A stretch of DNA of 64,000 nucleotides from Glandiceps talaboti (taxonomy: Eukaryota; Hemichordata; Enteropneusta; Spengelidae), in NCBI RefSeq assembly GCF_964340395.1, contig NC_135563.1, forward strand, positions 10,428,151-10,492,150, given 5' to 3'. Shown here piece by piece: positions 28,172 through 40,420 of this stretch. A program made the translations under genes and the position numbers. Below the pieces are notes generated by a model, which was given only the letters and a program-made list of their open reading frames with translations, did not search any database and was not told where the DNA came from. Position 1 is the first letter of the stretch. Each line of letters begins with the position of its first letter.

Positions 28172-31100
28172 AAATTCTCACTGAGTAACACATTTATATA
28201 CCAAAAAAATGAATTCTTGAATGAAGTATTTCACATACTTGGCTTTAAGAAGCGAACGCTTTCCATTACCACCGAGAGGCAATGAATAATTGAGCGATGA
28301 AGAGCCGATAGCTATCGAATATATAAATGTGTGTATAGATGTGTTCGTGTTATCTCATATGGATGATCAAATTGATGGATGGGAGGATAGCCTTAAACTA
28401 CCCGGATGTCCCGTCAAGTGTTCATTCTCTGCCAAACACATATTTCTCCCTCTGAAAACTATTTGTTCAAGTGGTTCACTTCAATCTGTTTTGATTCGCA
28501 CGTTAAAAAAATCAAGTATTTTGTGGAAAATGGGCAGCGCCTAAAGGCAGTACGCAGAAATGAAATAACATTGAAATGCATGATCCATTTAGGAAATCCT
28601 TAGATTATCATAAAAAAGGAAAGTGTTCACGTTTGCTAAGCTAATACATGCTCTAAGTACAACGCTTGTCTCTCAAACTGTGTGTTGTATTGTTAACAAA
28701 AAATATATAATCGTTGCGTGGATGGATATGAAAAATAAATACTTTATCATATTCCCGAAGCGTGTGTGCGACAAAAGAGGGCGGAACACATCAACTACAC
28801 ATCTTCATTACCTGCAGGTGATCGATACATCAGGTGGACAGGACATTATCCTGCCGTTAACGTGCACATCAATCTTTGTGTACAAAGAATAGACTATTAG
28901 GTTGAATAAAGACGTTTAGATGTAAGTTGTATATGCCAGAGTTCATTACAGTGTGTACTATTTCGCAATTATAGAAGTTCAAATAAAACCAATACAGTGA
29001 CTATAGTTGCATTATTTATGGCTCCTTCTCTTTCACCTCAAGGTTAGTCAGCTCTGTGAACAGTTGATCTAACAGCTGTCTATTAGACTCAACACTTTAT
29101 TCCATGAAAATGGTAATGTTTTCAACAAGATGTATACAACTAGAGGCGTGCATTTTACATGCATCTGTTCTATATAGGCTCCGTATTAGGCCGGGTGGTG
29201 AAACCAGCAAGCGTTCTCTCTTCTCAGCCTGGGAACTCGGTTTTATCAACTTCATTATTTTTCATGGATACCACGTGTGGAAGCTGATTGTTTGATTAAG
29301 TCACACGATGCATATATTATGTTGTTTAAGCCTCCTGGTACCCATATTACATCAAGTCACGTTGTGTTTATAGTATGACCATCGTGTCAAATTACAACGA
29401 TGTAGCCAGGTTGGGTATATACGGAATGTGACCTTTGTACAAATGATATCTCAAATGCTAACAGGTGTTTGATACATACATTTTGCTCTGAATTTTCCCT
29501 ATTTTCTTGATTTCTAGATCGTAAAATCTGTTTTTTTTACTGTTTTCTTTTCTCAATAATATTACGTATTACGTAATAATGCAGGCCCCTACACATTGAA
29601 ATACCATAAGTATCGCTGCCACCAGTGGCTAGTGGCGGCCATATTTTGATTTCTGATTGGATGTAAGCAACAACATGGCAGAGTGACGTTGTGTAAAACA
29701 GGACGGTGGCATGCAAATATCTTCATAGTGTCAATATACATGGCACTTTTCCACTGCAAACGCACTTGGGCCATAAACATACTGATATATTGATGATATG
29801 TTATGCGTTCTCAATGTTGCAGACTATCTGAAAACTGTAGAATATAATGTATGCATATTTTTGAGACATGTAGGTTGATGTGGCAAATTCAACATGGTCG
29901 CTACTGATGGCAAACATTGGACCGGAAGCGGGAGCCGATGAAGCTGCTACATAGCAGCTCGACCAAAGGAGGAGTCGTTGTTGGCGCTACTGTCAACTAG
30001 TATTAACGAGCGATTAAAATGATTGCACACCTATAAGCGTCTACGAAGGTGTTTGATAATGAAATAAAACAACTAGATCAAACTGGATGTAGGACTTCGT
30101 CACTTTGTCCATGCGCCCAGCACGTGAACAATAGTTGTCGCTACAGGTCTACGTGTCTTATCGTATATAATTTGCATATCGTTGATATTCAAAAAAGACT
30201 TGCTGAACTGTAGAATATATAAACTAAAAAATAAATGCCTCGGTATCATCTTCCAGTAGCAACATTAGCTACTGTGACCGTCTTCTTTTTTAAGCCCAAG
30301 TTTCTTTAAAACTATTCTTAAAGCTTCAATTTGTATGAAGGTCAAATATTAAAATGTTACACTATCATCAGTTCATCGATCAGACAAATTGCATCACGCA
30401 TAAAGCATTAACTTCCTCTGCACCTTTGGTGTTCGCCTGTAAAACCCCAGTGGTACCTGCTGGTAACGTTGGCCCTCTGAGATCACGCCCAAACAGTTGA
30501 ATTTCCGCTAAGTGCTCAATAAACGCATCATTTCGGTGGCTACCTCGTATATCACGACAGTGTAAAAGCTGTCATTCGGGGATTTTATTTCGTGAGTGCA
30601 TGTAAACTGCTGGAAAATATCACAATACCAACCTCGGCGCACAGAATTTCATTCAGCTTTAATGAGTGCATCTGAACTAATGATTCATCTGAGCTAGCTA
30701 CTATGTGTAGCAGATTCAAGAATACGTGTACGAAGACATGATGGCCTTCGCATGGGGCAAAGACGTTTAGAAATATATATATCTCCTCCTATGTCTATCA
30801 GCATGTTACTCACTCACCTAAACATTCTCTCTCTATTTCGACAGGTAATTAGCAACGCATCGGATACAAATTCTTCCATGCAGGCTTCAGTTCACCTATC
30901 ATCTCACAAAAAAACGTCATATCCGCACATTAGCCAAATATTGCCGTAAAGGTGATATCATTTAGTAATAAACCTTATCATAAATATAACCATATTAACA
31001 ATTAATGAGAATTAAAGGCTTGTACTTTTTTTATATTTTCAATTAGGCCAGTACGATTTGAAATTTATTTTGCCAGAATATTTATGTGTATGTTAAATGT

Positions 31101-31220
31101 TTGTTTGCTAAATTGGGTTGATTTTTAGTAATGCAAAATTTGTACTTGTTATCATGTGGATTTTAATCCTGTTATAATTTGTTTTTATTTTATATTCAAA
31201 ATTAGGCATCACAAGGAAGA
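28172..31220. other. Gene-free stretch
   Basis: Frames of 60-89 codons (for example 28290-28544 and 28623-28892, plus) carry no recognised motif. Around 29610-29645 a short palindromic CCAC..GTGG string is followed by GGCGGCCATATTTTGATT, which resembles the ATATGGCCG core of repeat family A but without its flanks. Confidence 0.5.
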
Positions 31221-31360
31221 GTGAGTATGTGTAGTCATGTGTGGGCGGGTGGCGTGTACGCGCGTGCGAGCGTGCGTTTGCAATTGTGAGTTCACGCGCT
31301 CGTGTGGGTGTGAGTGGGTGTGTGCACGCGCGCGTACGTACGTAGGTAGGTAGGTAGGTA
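31221..31360. repeat. Alternating purine-pyrimidine tract with (TAGG)n end
   Basis: GT/GC-rich alternating sequence including GCACGCGCGCGTACGTACGT, passing into GTAGGTAGGTAGG. Such tracts favour Z-DNA. The 104-codon minus-strand frame over it is composition-driven. Confidence 0.85.
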
Positions 31361-33802
31361 CAACTACCTAAAAGTAATTTATTCATTTCATAAGCTTTCC
31401 AATGCATCCTAAGGAGACACATTTGGTGAGATTATGCAAAGTATCTGGTTCTTTTGATATTTTGATATTTTTTTTGATATTCCTCCGTAGAGCGGAATCG
31501 TGATGGCCTACCCGCGGGTGGTGATGATTATTACCGTTTATCATTGCCTATTGGGTAGACCCACGTGACGTAAATAAAGCTCGTAGTCGTGAAATCCTAG
31601 TCACCGTTTGTCTTATTGCAATATCTGGAATGTAATGAAAATCGCTCTGTGTTCAATTACTCGGAAATAAATAAAATAGGAACGACTTCGTGAACATATT
31701 TGAAGAGTATAATTGTACACTGAGAGGAAATGTTGATATGATTAAGCCCACAGGGAAACGGTCGATCACGAAAACCGTTTTTTATCAGAACTACTTTTAG
31801 TTCCATTTGTTCTCATTAACGGAGATAAAGTGTGAAATACGGCCGTTTCGCACACATTTTATCTTTTTCATGCAATGACAACATATTTTTTGTGTACAAT
31901 ATTGGCTGTGTTTACACGGTGATGAGAGGTAAACGAAAGATAGACATATTTGGTTACTTTTGATTGACAGGGTTAAGTAGACTGAATGAGAAACGTCGTC
32001 TCTGCAGTTTTAGAAAGGTGTGATTTTCAAAACTTAATATTGTGTAAGAGCTCGTATGTTTGTAAAATAACTAACTTGTCGGGTATTGCTTCTGTGGTTA
32101 CTGTCAAGGCCTCATCAATCACACTGTACTATATATGTGCGTGTCAATACAGTAAAATATAACAATTCTATTTGATTTCACGATCCCCTATAGTGTTTCA
32201 TCCTACCCTTTTTGGTGATAAACGATATTCAGACGTTAAAACACAAATTGGAGATCAGAGAAAACTCCTAAATTCGCTGTTTATTTTAAATGTTCTATAG
32301 TGCCTTGTAAATATATGTCTTAATTGTATGTTATAGAAGTCTATTCTCGGAATCGTGTTGTAAAACTCCTGGGCACCTTTACGGCTACATCCGAAGCCTC
32401 AGCGGAAAAATATGCTTTTACTTGCTAGAATGATTCTAAAGACGCTGTACACCTACGTATTACCGCTTCGTATTATACTTCTGGACAGCGGTATTGCTAT
32501 AACGCATACAAAAGTCATTTGCTATATGTTGTAAGAATCAAAGGTGTCCATTAATGCGTTTCACGTATTTCTTTTCATATATATTTTTTTAGATAATGGT
32601 TTCCAAAAAAAGTGTTCACCAAAACTAATAGTTATCCAATTTATCGGTTATCACTTTCTGAATCTACCAGTCCGCGATTTTGTTCCAGTTCAGATACACT
32701 CAGGCCTAACAAGAAAAATTGCAATGGGTTGTTCCGATTACTCTCAATTTTAGAATAGGTGAGGTAGGTACATTTTTTATTTTATTTTTATATATATTTT
32801 TTTTTTCATGTGTGTGTGTCTAGTGGACATGGTCTCTGTGTTATTGATTTCTTCCCATCAGATGTACAGCCATTACAGATTGAACAGTTTTAAAGTTATT
32901 TCTCAAATTCAGTTGATGTCAGTTTTCGCATCCACTATTTCTTGCGAGACTTCACAATTTTCGCGATTTTTTTTTTCTCGAATACGAAGAAAAAAGTTTA
33001 GGGTCGACAGTGAAAATCTAGGTGGGGTTGAATAACCGGAACCACATAATTATTTGTTCAGGCCTGGTCAGCAACGTCTAGTCAAAGCACATAATATTGC
33101 ATGGCACGTATCAGACTAAGTTTATATAACGCATGTCGGTACTTAACGCTGACGACATTTTTTCTTTAACCAAATATCTTCCCGCCAAAACATTATTTGG
33201 TAAAAGAACGATATTGCTTATAATATTTTGGTACTTTCAGCTTAAAATTTTGTCTGGCTTGACTCAGAAGTTAGGCTTCGTTTCCTCGTTGTCTTAGGTG
33301 AGGCTAATCGCATTATGCTGGCATGTGGAATGTTCAGAGTGTGAAAGAGTCATATACTCCCCGTGCTCTCAGTACAGGTTTAATTTGCATCTATCACCTG
33401 AGACAAGCTATGCTTAAAATATTGATTAGAAAAAAGGGTGACACATAACCAATAGTTGTTGACTTTCTGACTCGTCTAATAGAGCGGCGCTAACACAAAT
33501 GCACTCGCTCGATAAACTATCGACTCTCACTTCATTACATCGTACATTTAACAACTCGGTCTTAAATGGGAAAAACTTCCCACTTTCACAGAAATGAATA
33601 ATACATGTTTAGGATGCCAAGGCCGTGTAGTAAGTTTTTTAAGAAGCACAATTTCATAACACAATAGTTCGTGTTTACCCCCCCCCCCCTTACCCCCACT
33701 CGCCTCCGCGTAGATTCCATTTTACTGCAACTTCTATTGTATACATGGTATAGTATAATGAAGAGATAGAGATAGAACGAGTGAGACAAAGAGAGAACGG
33801 GA
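31361..33802. other. Gene-free stretch
   Basis: No gene recognised. A palindromic ACCCGCGGGT lies at 31509-31518 and poly-C at 33670-33679. Frames of about 70 codons at 32544-33035 show no motif. Confidence 0.5.
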
Positions 33803-33842
33803 GTGTGTGTGTGTGTGTGTGTGTTTGTGTTTGTGTTTGTGT
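33803..33842. repeat. (GT)n / (GTTT) microsatellite
   Basis: (GT)n with TTT interruptions at the right side. Confidence 0.93.
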
Positions 33843-34628
33843 CGTAGGAGGTGTCACGAAAGGTCAAAAATGACTTGTATTGACAACAAAAAGGTTTCAG
33901 TTGAATGAACCAAGATCTTAGCAGCTGCTGTGTTTTGTAAGATGCAATACCCCTAGGCCCTGCACCTGCACCTAGTATTTGTTTATAAATCCGAGTAGAA
34001 CGACGTTTATGATTGGTCATTCCTATGTAGAGCGACTTCACTGCTTGACCATTCCCGTTTAGAACGATTCCTTCAAGTATAGACCGACATCACTGATTGC
34101 TCATTCCTGTGTAGAAAGACATCATTGATTGGTATTTCTCTAATGTTACAGAGACGAGGCAGCATTGATTCGCTGGGGGTGGTGGGGGTTGTCTTGTTTA
34201 GAGTCTCCAAGTTTCGTCATGTCATTGTACTGTGGTTTAAACATAAGAACCAAAGCTATTAAGAGCGATGTACGCTGAACAAAATGGTGCATGTATAATT
34301 GGAAATCCTTCATCTCAAATTGTACTCTATATATGTGGGAATTCCTCATGCCTGTAACAATCTGAAGAGGAAACGCTGTCTGCATGTGTGATCAACTCAG
34401 TCTATATTCTATACGCGTTCATGAAATATTCACAGAGGTATTCGCTGTGTAACGGTGGATTAAAAAATCATTTCGCAAGAGACGTTTTTCAAAAAATTAA
34501 TGTATTTAAAGACGAGTTTTTTCATCTCGTATTTCACTTGAACAAAATATAATTTCAACACTACTGGACTCAAGTGCCTACTCAAAGTATAACAGCTTTT
34601 CGGGCTAGATCCACACAGTCTAATTCAG
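33843..34628. other. Gene-free stretch
   Basis: Between about 33995 and 34135, TTGGTCATTCCTATGTAGAG, TTGCTCATTCCTGTGTAGAA and similar strings recur at 50-75 bp spacing, a decayed tandem repeat. Nothing else. Confidence 0.5.
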
Positions 34629-34733
34629 AGGAATGATGCATTATGTGGTGAGAGAAGACGTCTGCTTGTTATTCAGCTTACAGAAGGACAAGCCTTCTGT
34701 AATTTTGTTCGATGGTATGGCGCTTCAGCTGAA
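34629..34733 (+). other. Possible 35-codon exon (weak)
   Basis: An open stretch of exactly 105 nt (35 codons, phase 0 to 0) lies between AATTCAG and GTAAGAATAG. It would encode residues including RRRLLVIQLTEGQAFCNF. The donor is good; the acceptor lacks a clear pyrimidine tract. No family recognised and no partner exon found. A short palindrome (CAGAAGG..CCTTCTG) inside could mean it is simply structured non-coding DNA. Confidence 0.18.
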
Positions 34734-35050
34734 GTAAGAATAGAAGTATAGATTTGTCTCCGATTGTTGTTAGTCTATCATTGTGTGGTTATCTTTCTTT
34801 TTTCAATACGTCTTTCTCGTCTGCATATAAGATGTTTTGAAAGCTTTTTTGACAGTCTTTGCATCGTAAAACTAGTACCTGGTTTGCATTGTAAATTGTC
34901 AATACGAGACCCGTGCAATTTATTGATTTCTTCGTAACTATTTTTAACTTTCTTATATTCTTCGTTAAAATCTACGACCAGAATTGCTAACTAACATTAT
35001 ATAATATACAGTGTTCGATGAAAAGGTGCGTCCGACGACTACGGAGTGAC
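34734..35050. other. Gene-free stretch
   Basis: Nothing recognised. Confidence 0.55.
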
Positions 35051-35408
35051 TGGCTGGTGGGAGGATGGATGGGTGGGTGGGTGGGTGGGTGGGTGGGTGG
35101 GAGGATGGATGGATGATGGATGGATGGATGGATGGATGGATGGATGGATGGATGGATTATTTTTGACGTCGACGAATGAATGAATGAATGAATCGGAAGG
35201 AATACAGGAACGAAGGAACGAACAGCATGAATGAAGGAATGAAGGAAGGAACGAACGAACGAACGAACGAAAGAATAGCATGAATGAATGAATGAATCGG
35301 AAGGAATGAAGGAACGTACGAACGAACAGCATGAATGAATGAATGAATGAATGAATGAATGAATGAATGAATGAATGAATGAATGAATGAATGAATGAAT
35401 GAATGAAC
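35051..35408. repeat. Composite tetranucleotide array
   Basis: (GGTG)n, then (GGAT)n to about 35156, a 20-bp unique spacer with GACGTCGACG, then (GAAT)n, (GAAC)n and (GAAG)n blocks. AATCGGAAGGAAT occurs at about 35191 and 35295 and GAACAGCATGAATGAA recurs, so a ~104-bp higher-order unit is present. The 171-codon minus-strand frame (Phe-Ile-His-Ser and Pro-Thr-His tracts) is an artefact of the array. Confidence 0.95.
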
Positions 35409-37218
35409 AGAAGTATTTATACCACGGAAAGAAGCCTAAGTCAATGCAAAATAAAGTGTAATGGTACGATATAAAGACGTCTTTATTACAGAGCGAACAC
35501 ACTAAGTCTTGGTGTTAAAAGGACGGTTTTATTACCACACTATTATGAGATAGTTCATATTAACAGGTGCAAAACTACATCTTCTCTCGTTCATCATAAA
35601 AAACAACATTAATTTAACATCAAGGTAGTCGCGATATACACATGTACATGTACATGTATCAGTAGATGTAATGTATTGACTCTAGGTAATTATTTTCAAT
35701 TGTCTTGAATTAGTTGGTATTCTCAGAAGCAGCAAATAATAACGCATGCAATGAATGTTGCAAATTCTTCGTTATCATTGGATTATGTGGTGATCACGCT
35801 TCGGTTGCATCGAGGGGACGGCCGCCTTTGCATAATCTCAATGAAATGAAATGTTCCACCAAGAAATAGATAGAATTGTGTCAATTTCCTTTGAGTAGCC
35901 TACACATCTTGTGCAAATTCAACAAAACACATCCCGCGATTTCTTTGTTATTAAGTCTTGATTTGTACTCGCAATTTGCTATGCCTGACTGGCGATGCCC
36001 ATTTAATAATTTGCGAGCACTGATTTTAGAATCTTTGAGATGAACATGGTGTGCCGATTTCATTGTGTTGGAATTCATGCTATTATTCAGGAGCAGTGTT
36101 CCAATTTGAGCAAAGTTTCAGTGGAAGTGCGTTCAGAGAATATAAACCAATGTTCCGATTTGCGCAATTTTCATTGGAAATATGTTGTGAAGAGTATATA
36201 GGTACGGAAATACCATGCTGTGACATCTTCCATTCTGCGTTTTTATTAGTATCACAAGAGTGACTATTTTATTAATAACTTAAGTCCAAAATGTGTTTTC
36301 TTTATGTCTCATTTCAGCGATTTTTGTATTCATGTTGTTGTGATAGTGCGATAAGAGGAATTTCCTTTGGTAATGACACTGGATAGAACGGGATGAGTTG
36401 TTTCGCCTACGCAATTACATTCACTATATAATTCGTCATATCGACTGCAGTATTCGTATTAATCATGTATTCTGTACATTTGTCTTCTAGAAAAATTCTA
36501 TTTCAACCAGTATACAAATTATGCCTTGGGGGGGGAGTAAAAAATATTAAACAGAAAGAGTCGAGGGACAAGAAATACGATTCCAGAAAGACGACACACA
36601 TTCCCCAGTCCGTTGAATCAGATCAGGTATTTGTTGTCACCGTTGTAAGCTTATGTTTTGGAAAACGTACGTGCAAGTTCCTAAGAACATGACTGTGCAT
36701 ATCGGGCTGCTGTGTTTCCATGGTGATAAACGATCACAAGATATCCCTAATTTACTAGAAGCACGTTGATACAGTTTTCAACCCATTATATTTCTTTTGT
36801 AATTTGGAGACGTTTCTACAAGAAGATCTGTTCATTACCGTCTTATTTTATATTTGGGTTAACTCCTTTGCTGAACACACATACGTTGCTGACGTTTTTT
36901 TCCCCCAAGGGCAAAAGAAACACACGGTTCTTTACCGGAAATTTAATAGAATCTTAGTACATTGCCTTATGCATGTACACGTATCTGATATTTCCGATGA
37001 ATTCTCAGTGGAAAATATTTTCTTTTTTTTCCTATCTTGCCGGGAACCCGATATTAAAATGTAAAATTTCGGTTTAAAATACAGAACCAATCCGTATGAT
37101 CAGTAAGACGGAACTTATATTATACACGAGGCGTACGCGATATTACGAATTGCGGTTTGTTACAAAATACACTGTTATCTGTTATCCGTCATACACAACC
37201 GATTGTATCGGTTGAAGT
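35409..37218. other. Gene-free stretch
   Basis: A 54-bp partial duplication starts at 36098 and 36152 (GTTCCAATTTG and GTTCCGATTTG, each followed by a GGAA string). No gene recognised. Confidence 0.5.
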
Positions 37219-37316
37219 AGGCCAAGTTTGCTAATAAAAGCAACGGTTTCGTATCTAGGCCAAGTTTGCTAATAAAAGCAACGGTTTCGTATCTAGGCCA
37301 AGTTTGCTAATAAAAG
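37219..37316. repeat. 38-bp tandem repeat, 2.6 units
   Basis: Units starting AGGCCAAGTTTGCTAATAAA at 37219, 37257 and 37295 are identical where they overlap, so the amplification is recent. It lies 300 bp upstream of the CCAAT/TATA block and may be part of the same element. Confidence 0.95.
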
Positions 37317-37531
37317 GTCTCTGTGCTGCTCTAGGTCCGTGCCAAGGTAAAGCTCTGTGAACACAGTGTGGGAAAGTGGTATATGGAGATACTAAAGTTC
37401 TCATTAGTATCATTTTCACAGTTGTATTTAGCTTATTTACTTCTGTGTCTGCCTAGATGTCCTTTTGTGTTTCGTTTTGTGATTTATCGTACCGCGTTCC
37501 TTTATTTTGTTCATAAAATATTCATTTCGAT

Positions 37532-37713
37532 TTCTATGTACATTCATCGTGACACCTGGACTCATGTGCTAACTTCTCTTTATCCAATAACATCCATCTT
37601 CTATTTCTAACATCCAATCACATTTCTGTGTACATTCACCATGTCACCTGGACTCATCTGCTAGCTTTCCATCGTCCAATAACATCCATTTTCAAATTCT
37701 AACACCCAATCAC
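37532..37713 (+). promoter_or_regulatory. Tandem 91-bp units with four CCAAT boxes
   Basis: Two diverged units start at about 37532 and 37623; both contain TGTACATTCA, ACCTGGACTCAT, CCAATAACATCCAT and a second CCAATCAC. CCAAT occurs at 37584, 37614, 37676 and 37706 (spacing 30, 62, 30). Regular CCAAT boxes 40-160 bp upstream of a TATA box are typical of a strong pol II promoter or an LTR U3 region. Confidence 0.7.
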
Positions 37714-37746
37714 TTCCCTCCTTCTACATATCTTTAATCTTTCCCT

Positions 37747-37754
37747 TATAAATA
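37747..37754 (+). promoter_or_regulatory. TATA box
   Basis: TATAAATA, 37 bp downstream of the last CCAAT and followed by GC-rich GCGCGGCGGGC. A start site near 37778 would fall just inside the repeated 75-bp unit. Confidence 0.6.
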
Positions 37755-37766
37755 TGCGCGGCGGGC

Positions 37767-38002
37767 TAGTTAAGGAAGAAGTGCGAACGTGGCCAGTACG
37801 GCTACACAAGACTAGTGTAACTTTTGTGTGTATAATTGCAGGTTAGTACATACTTCATCTCAGTGTCCAGTTATTTTGTCATTTGTATCTTACCTTTACT
37901 TTTAATGTTATCTTATAGTATTTATTATAGTTAAGGCAGAAGTGCAGACGTAGCCAGGACGGCTACACAAGACTAGTATAACTTTTGTGTGTATAATTGC
38001 AG
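37767..38002 (+). repeat. 75-bp direct repeat with 161-bp period
   Basis: Units at 37767-37841 and 37928-38002 begin TAGTTAAGG, share GGCTACACAAGACTAGT, and end TATAATTGCAG. The first is followed by GTTAGT (donor-like), the second by TTGCAGAATAAA. The shared end could serve as a splice acceptor in the second copy. Confidence 0.9.
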
Positions 38003-38008
38003 TTGCAG

Positions 38009-38014
38009 AATAAA
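38009..38014 (+). terminator. Polyadenylation signal candidate AATAAA
   Basis: Canonical hexamer 255 bp downstream of the TATA box, in the position expected for an LTR transcript end. Confidence 0.4.
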
Positions 38015-38085
38015 GGTACGGTCAACTACAAGTTCCGAGACTTATCGTTCTTGGTGCAACCTGTCAACCATCGTGACGTCACTAT

Positions 38086-38494
38086 TACTGACCGAAGGTA
38101 TGGTACATATAGTTACTGTAATTGTTGCGGACACAAGAAATCAGTAGAGAACGCATACTGAAAAAAATACAGAACATAGTATGAGTGATTTACTTTCTCA
38201 AAGTTCTTGAGAAAGATTACACTCAATTGTATTTATGACGTCATTTCTTGAAAATATTGTCCCGAAAATAAACACATTCCAGTTGTCAAATGCATGACAC
38301 ATGTAATATTATGAAGACCATGGTCCTGCGAAGACTTGAATTATCGAATTAATCGCATCTGAATATCAGTGTTACTAAAAAAAATATATAGTATTGAAAT
38401 TTTGGTCATATCCGGATTTAGGTGTTAATTGTTGGAATACGACATTTTCGCTATCTGATCTCTCGTCAAATTCACAAGTTTTAGGCGCTTTATA
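38086..38494. other. Gene-free stretch
   Basis: Nothing recognised beyond the possible open frame that ends at about 38158. Confidence 0.5.
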
Positions 38495-38508
38495 GCACCC
38501 CCTTGTGA
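38495..38508 (-). promoter_or_regulatory. CTCF-like motif, weak
   Basis: The minus strand reads TCACAAGGGGGTGC, 11 of 14 positions of the usual CTCF core CCASYAGRKGGCRS. Confidence 0.25.
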
Positions 38509-38942
38509 CTGCCAGGTAGCCGGATGCCTGACTAATTGTATTGTTTTATGGTTCATCAGAAGTTATTGAATATTGATGTCATGTTCGCGGACAGCATTGC
38601 TGTTTTCTTACTCCTGGGCTAATGTATGTAGGCTGGTACATGTATGTTGGTTCTTTGCATTGCTAGGTTTCTATGTAACTCATGACCGTGTAATAGGTAT
38701 CGGCCATTTCCGCTAGTATTCGGGCATTTCCGAAATATTACTTTTGCTGCGGGGTTTCTCTTTTTCTTTTCTTTTTTTAAAGGAGGCCCTGTGACTTTAT
38801 CAATTAACGCAGATGGAAACAAGTAGGTTACGTACAAAAGAGGGACTTCGCTGGGTAGCACTGAATGTGTGTATTCTCTCCGAGTCGATTATGGCCACTT
38901 GAACGGACCTAGTCGTTGCAAGAACATAACACATACATCACT

Positions 38943-38956
38943 ACGCCACCTAGTGG
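38943..38956 (-). promoter_or_regulatory. CTCF-like motif
   Basis: The minus strand reads CCACTAGGTGGCGT, 13 of 14 positions of CCASYAGRKGGCRS. CTCF is conserved across bilaterians, so a site is plausible; occupancy cannot be seen from sequence. Confidence 0.45.
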
Positions 38957-40420
38957 CAAAACCAACAAAAGGGCAGTTCTAAAAAGACTGTCGACCTGAG
39001 AAGGCGAAACTTCACGCACAGGTAATTCTAACTTTTAGTCGTGTAAGAAGAACCATGGATGTATATTAGGGAGAATCGATCCATGGAAGAACGAAAAAAA
39101 AAACTTTGAAAAAACAAATGCGGGAGAATAGACGTTACATGGCTTGAGGGCGCTGCACCACTTTTTTTTCGTCACGGTGACAACGCACTATCGCTTCATC
39201 ATGCACCATCGAGTCGCAATCAGCAGTTATCCTGTCAATTGTTACAATACAAATCATATGGGGTTAACCAGATATCAAATTCTCGCGTTCAGTGTAAAAA
39301 AAGAGACTACCATTTATCATGGAATAGATCAGCCATAAATCTTACTACCGCTAATGATGTTTTCTTCTCTCGAGAGAGACAACGCTACTAGTGAGTTCGA
39401 GATTGGAGACATATGTTATTCCCAAGTTCATATCATTGTATTATTCCTAATACATTGTGTCATTCTGTACTAACAAACATCCACGAGGTCCCGTTTGTTC
39501 AAAATTTTGAAAACAGCGTATACATAGGGGTGTTATTGATACCATATTACTTCAAAATTGTCATTTCGCGAGTCAGAACAGTGTGTTTTCCCGCTGATGA
39601 AACGAAAACTAAGCGCTGTAACGAAGCCATAACGAGAGCTAGGGTTTCACGACTTTGAACTCTAGTTCTTAAATTAACGGATTTATTCGAGAGGACATGT
39701 GTTTTGAAAGGTTTACTCTGGATCAATGGGAAGGGGGGCTTTCTTAGTGGGTTTTCGAAAAATCATCAGGCTTCCACCTGTCAAATCTGAAGTATCCTGC
39801 GTGGAAGTTGCCCTGCATGAGATTGCATACAGTACGAACAAAATGCCTTAATGTTTAATGTTTCTTCACTCCTTCAGAGTCCATTATCCAAGTTGCTATA
39901 TGGTTATCCTTTCCAAACCTAGAAACGCTCCGTCCTTCAGTCCAAGAAACTACACATAGTATTATATGTATTTAGCGGAAGACGAAGAACTGATGACGTA
40001 TCTGAAAATCAAACGCCGTGACGGCCATGTTCGTTGACTCTGGATGTCATATAGATCTTTACATGTAATCACATTCAATGCCGAAACGAGAGTTGGGAAT
40101 AGGAGAAAGATCCCACCAAAGACGGGGCTTACAAGAAATATATCCAGACATACACGTGAATGACTAAAAACTTCACGGTCGAGGTGATTCAGTCTCGTAT
40201 GATCAATCAATATTTGTTGTTGCTGTGACAGACTCAGTGTCTGCCTAGATTTCATAGCACCTGATAAGGCACAGTTGACAGGAATTATTTCATAAAACAG
40301 AGATGAATATTTAAAATTTTGGTACTTGATTGACAACAGGACCAATGCCTTGCATTCTGAATCTAAGGAAACGAACAGAATTTATGCTCTAAGTATGTGT
40401 ATAAATATATGTCGGTATTG
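38957..40420. other. Gene-free stretch
   Basis: A 127-codon minus-strand frame (39962-40345) and shorter plus-strand frames have no recognised motif; part of the first overlaps the start of the decayed repeat. No gene called. Confidence 0.5.

Larger units (their letters stand above)
37532..38085 (+). mobile_element. LTR-like block (solo LTR candidate)
   Basis: In order: CCAAT tandem units (U3-like), TATAAATA, short transcribed repeats (R-like), AATAAA at 38009-38014 and a 70-bp tail with TTGGTGCAACCTGTCAACC. This order is that of an LTR. I could not identify a target-site duplication, a second LTR or gag/pol coding, so exact ends are uncertain. The alternative is a promoter and first exon of an unrecognised gene; a frame through 37997-38158 stays open for about 53 codons and contains GAAG|GTATGG, a possible donor. 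Confidence 0.5.

Noticed and set aside
29610-29645. CCACCAGTGGCTAGTGGCGG considered as another CTCF site
   Set aside because: It is one base short of the motif spacing; the match fails in the core.
30001-31000. Search for tRNA, 5S, U6 or other small RNA genes, here and across the window
   Set aside because: No GGTTCGA-type B box with a correctly spaced A box and paired arms was found.
34987-35502. 171-codon minus-strand frame rich in Phe-Ile-His-Ser and Pro-Thr-His
   Set aside because: It is the translation of the GAAT/GGAT/GGTG arrays.
37219-37316. 38-bp repeat considered as a CRISPR array
   Set aside because: The units are directly tandem with no spacers, and the context is an animal genome.
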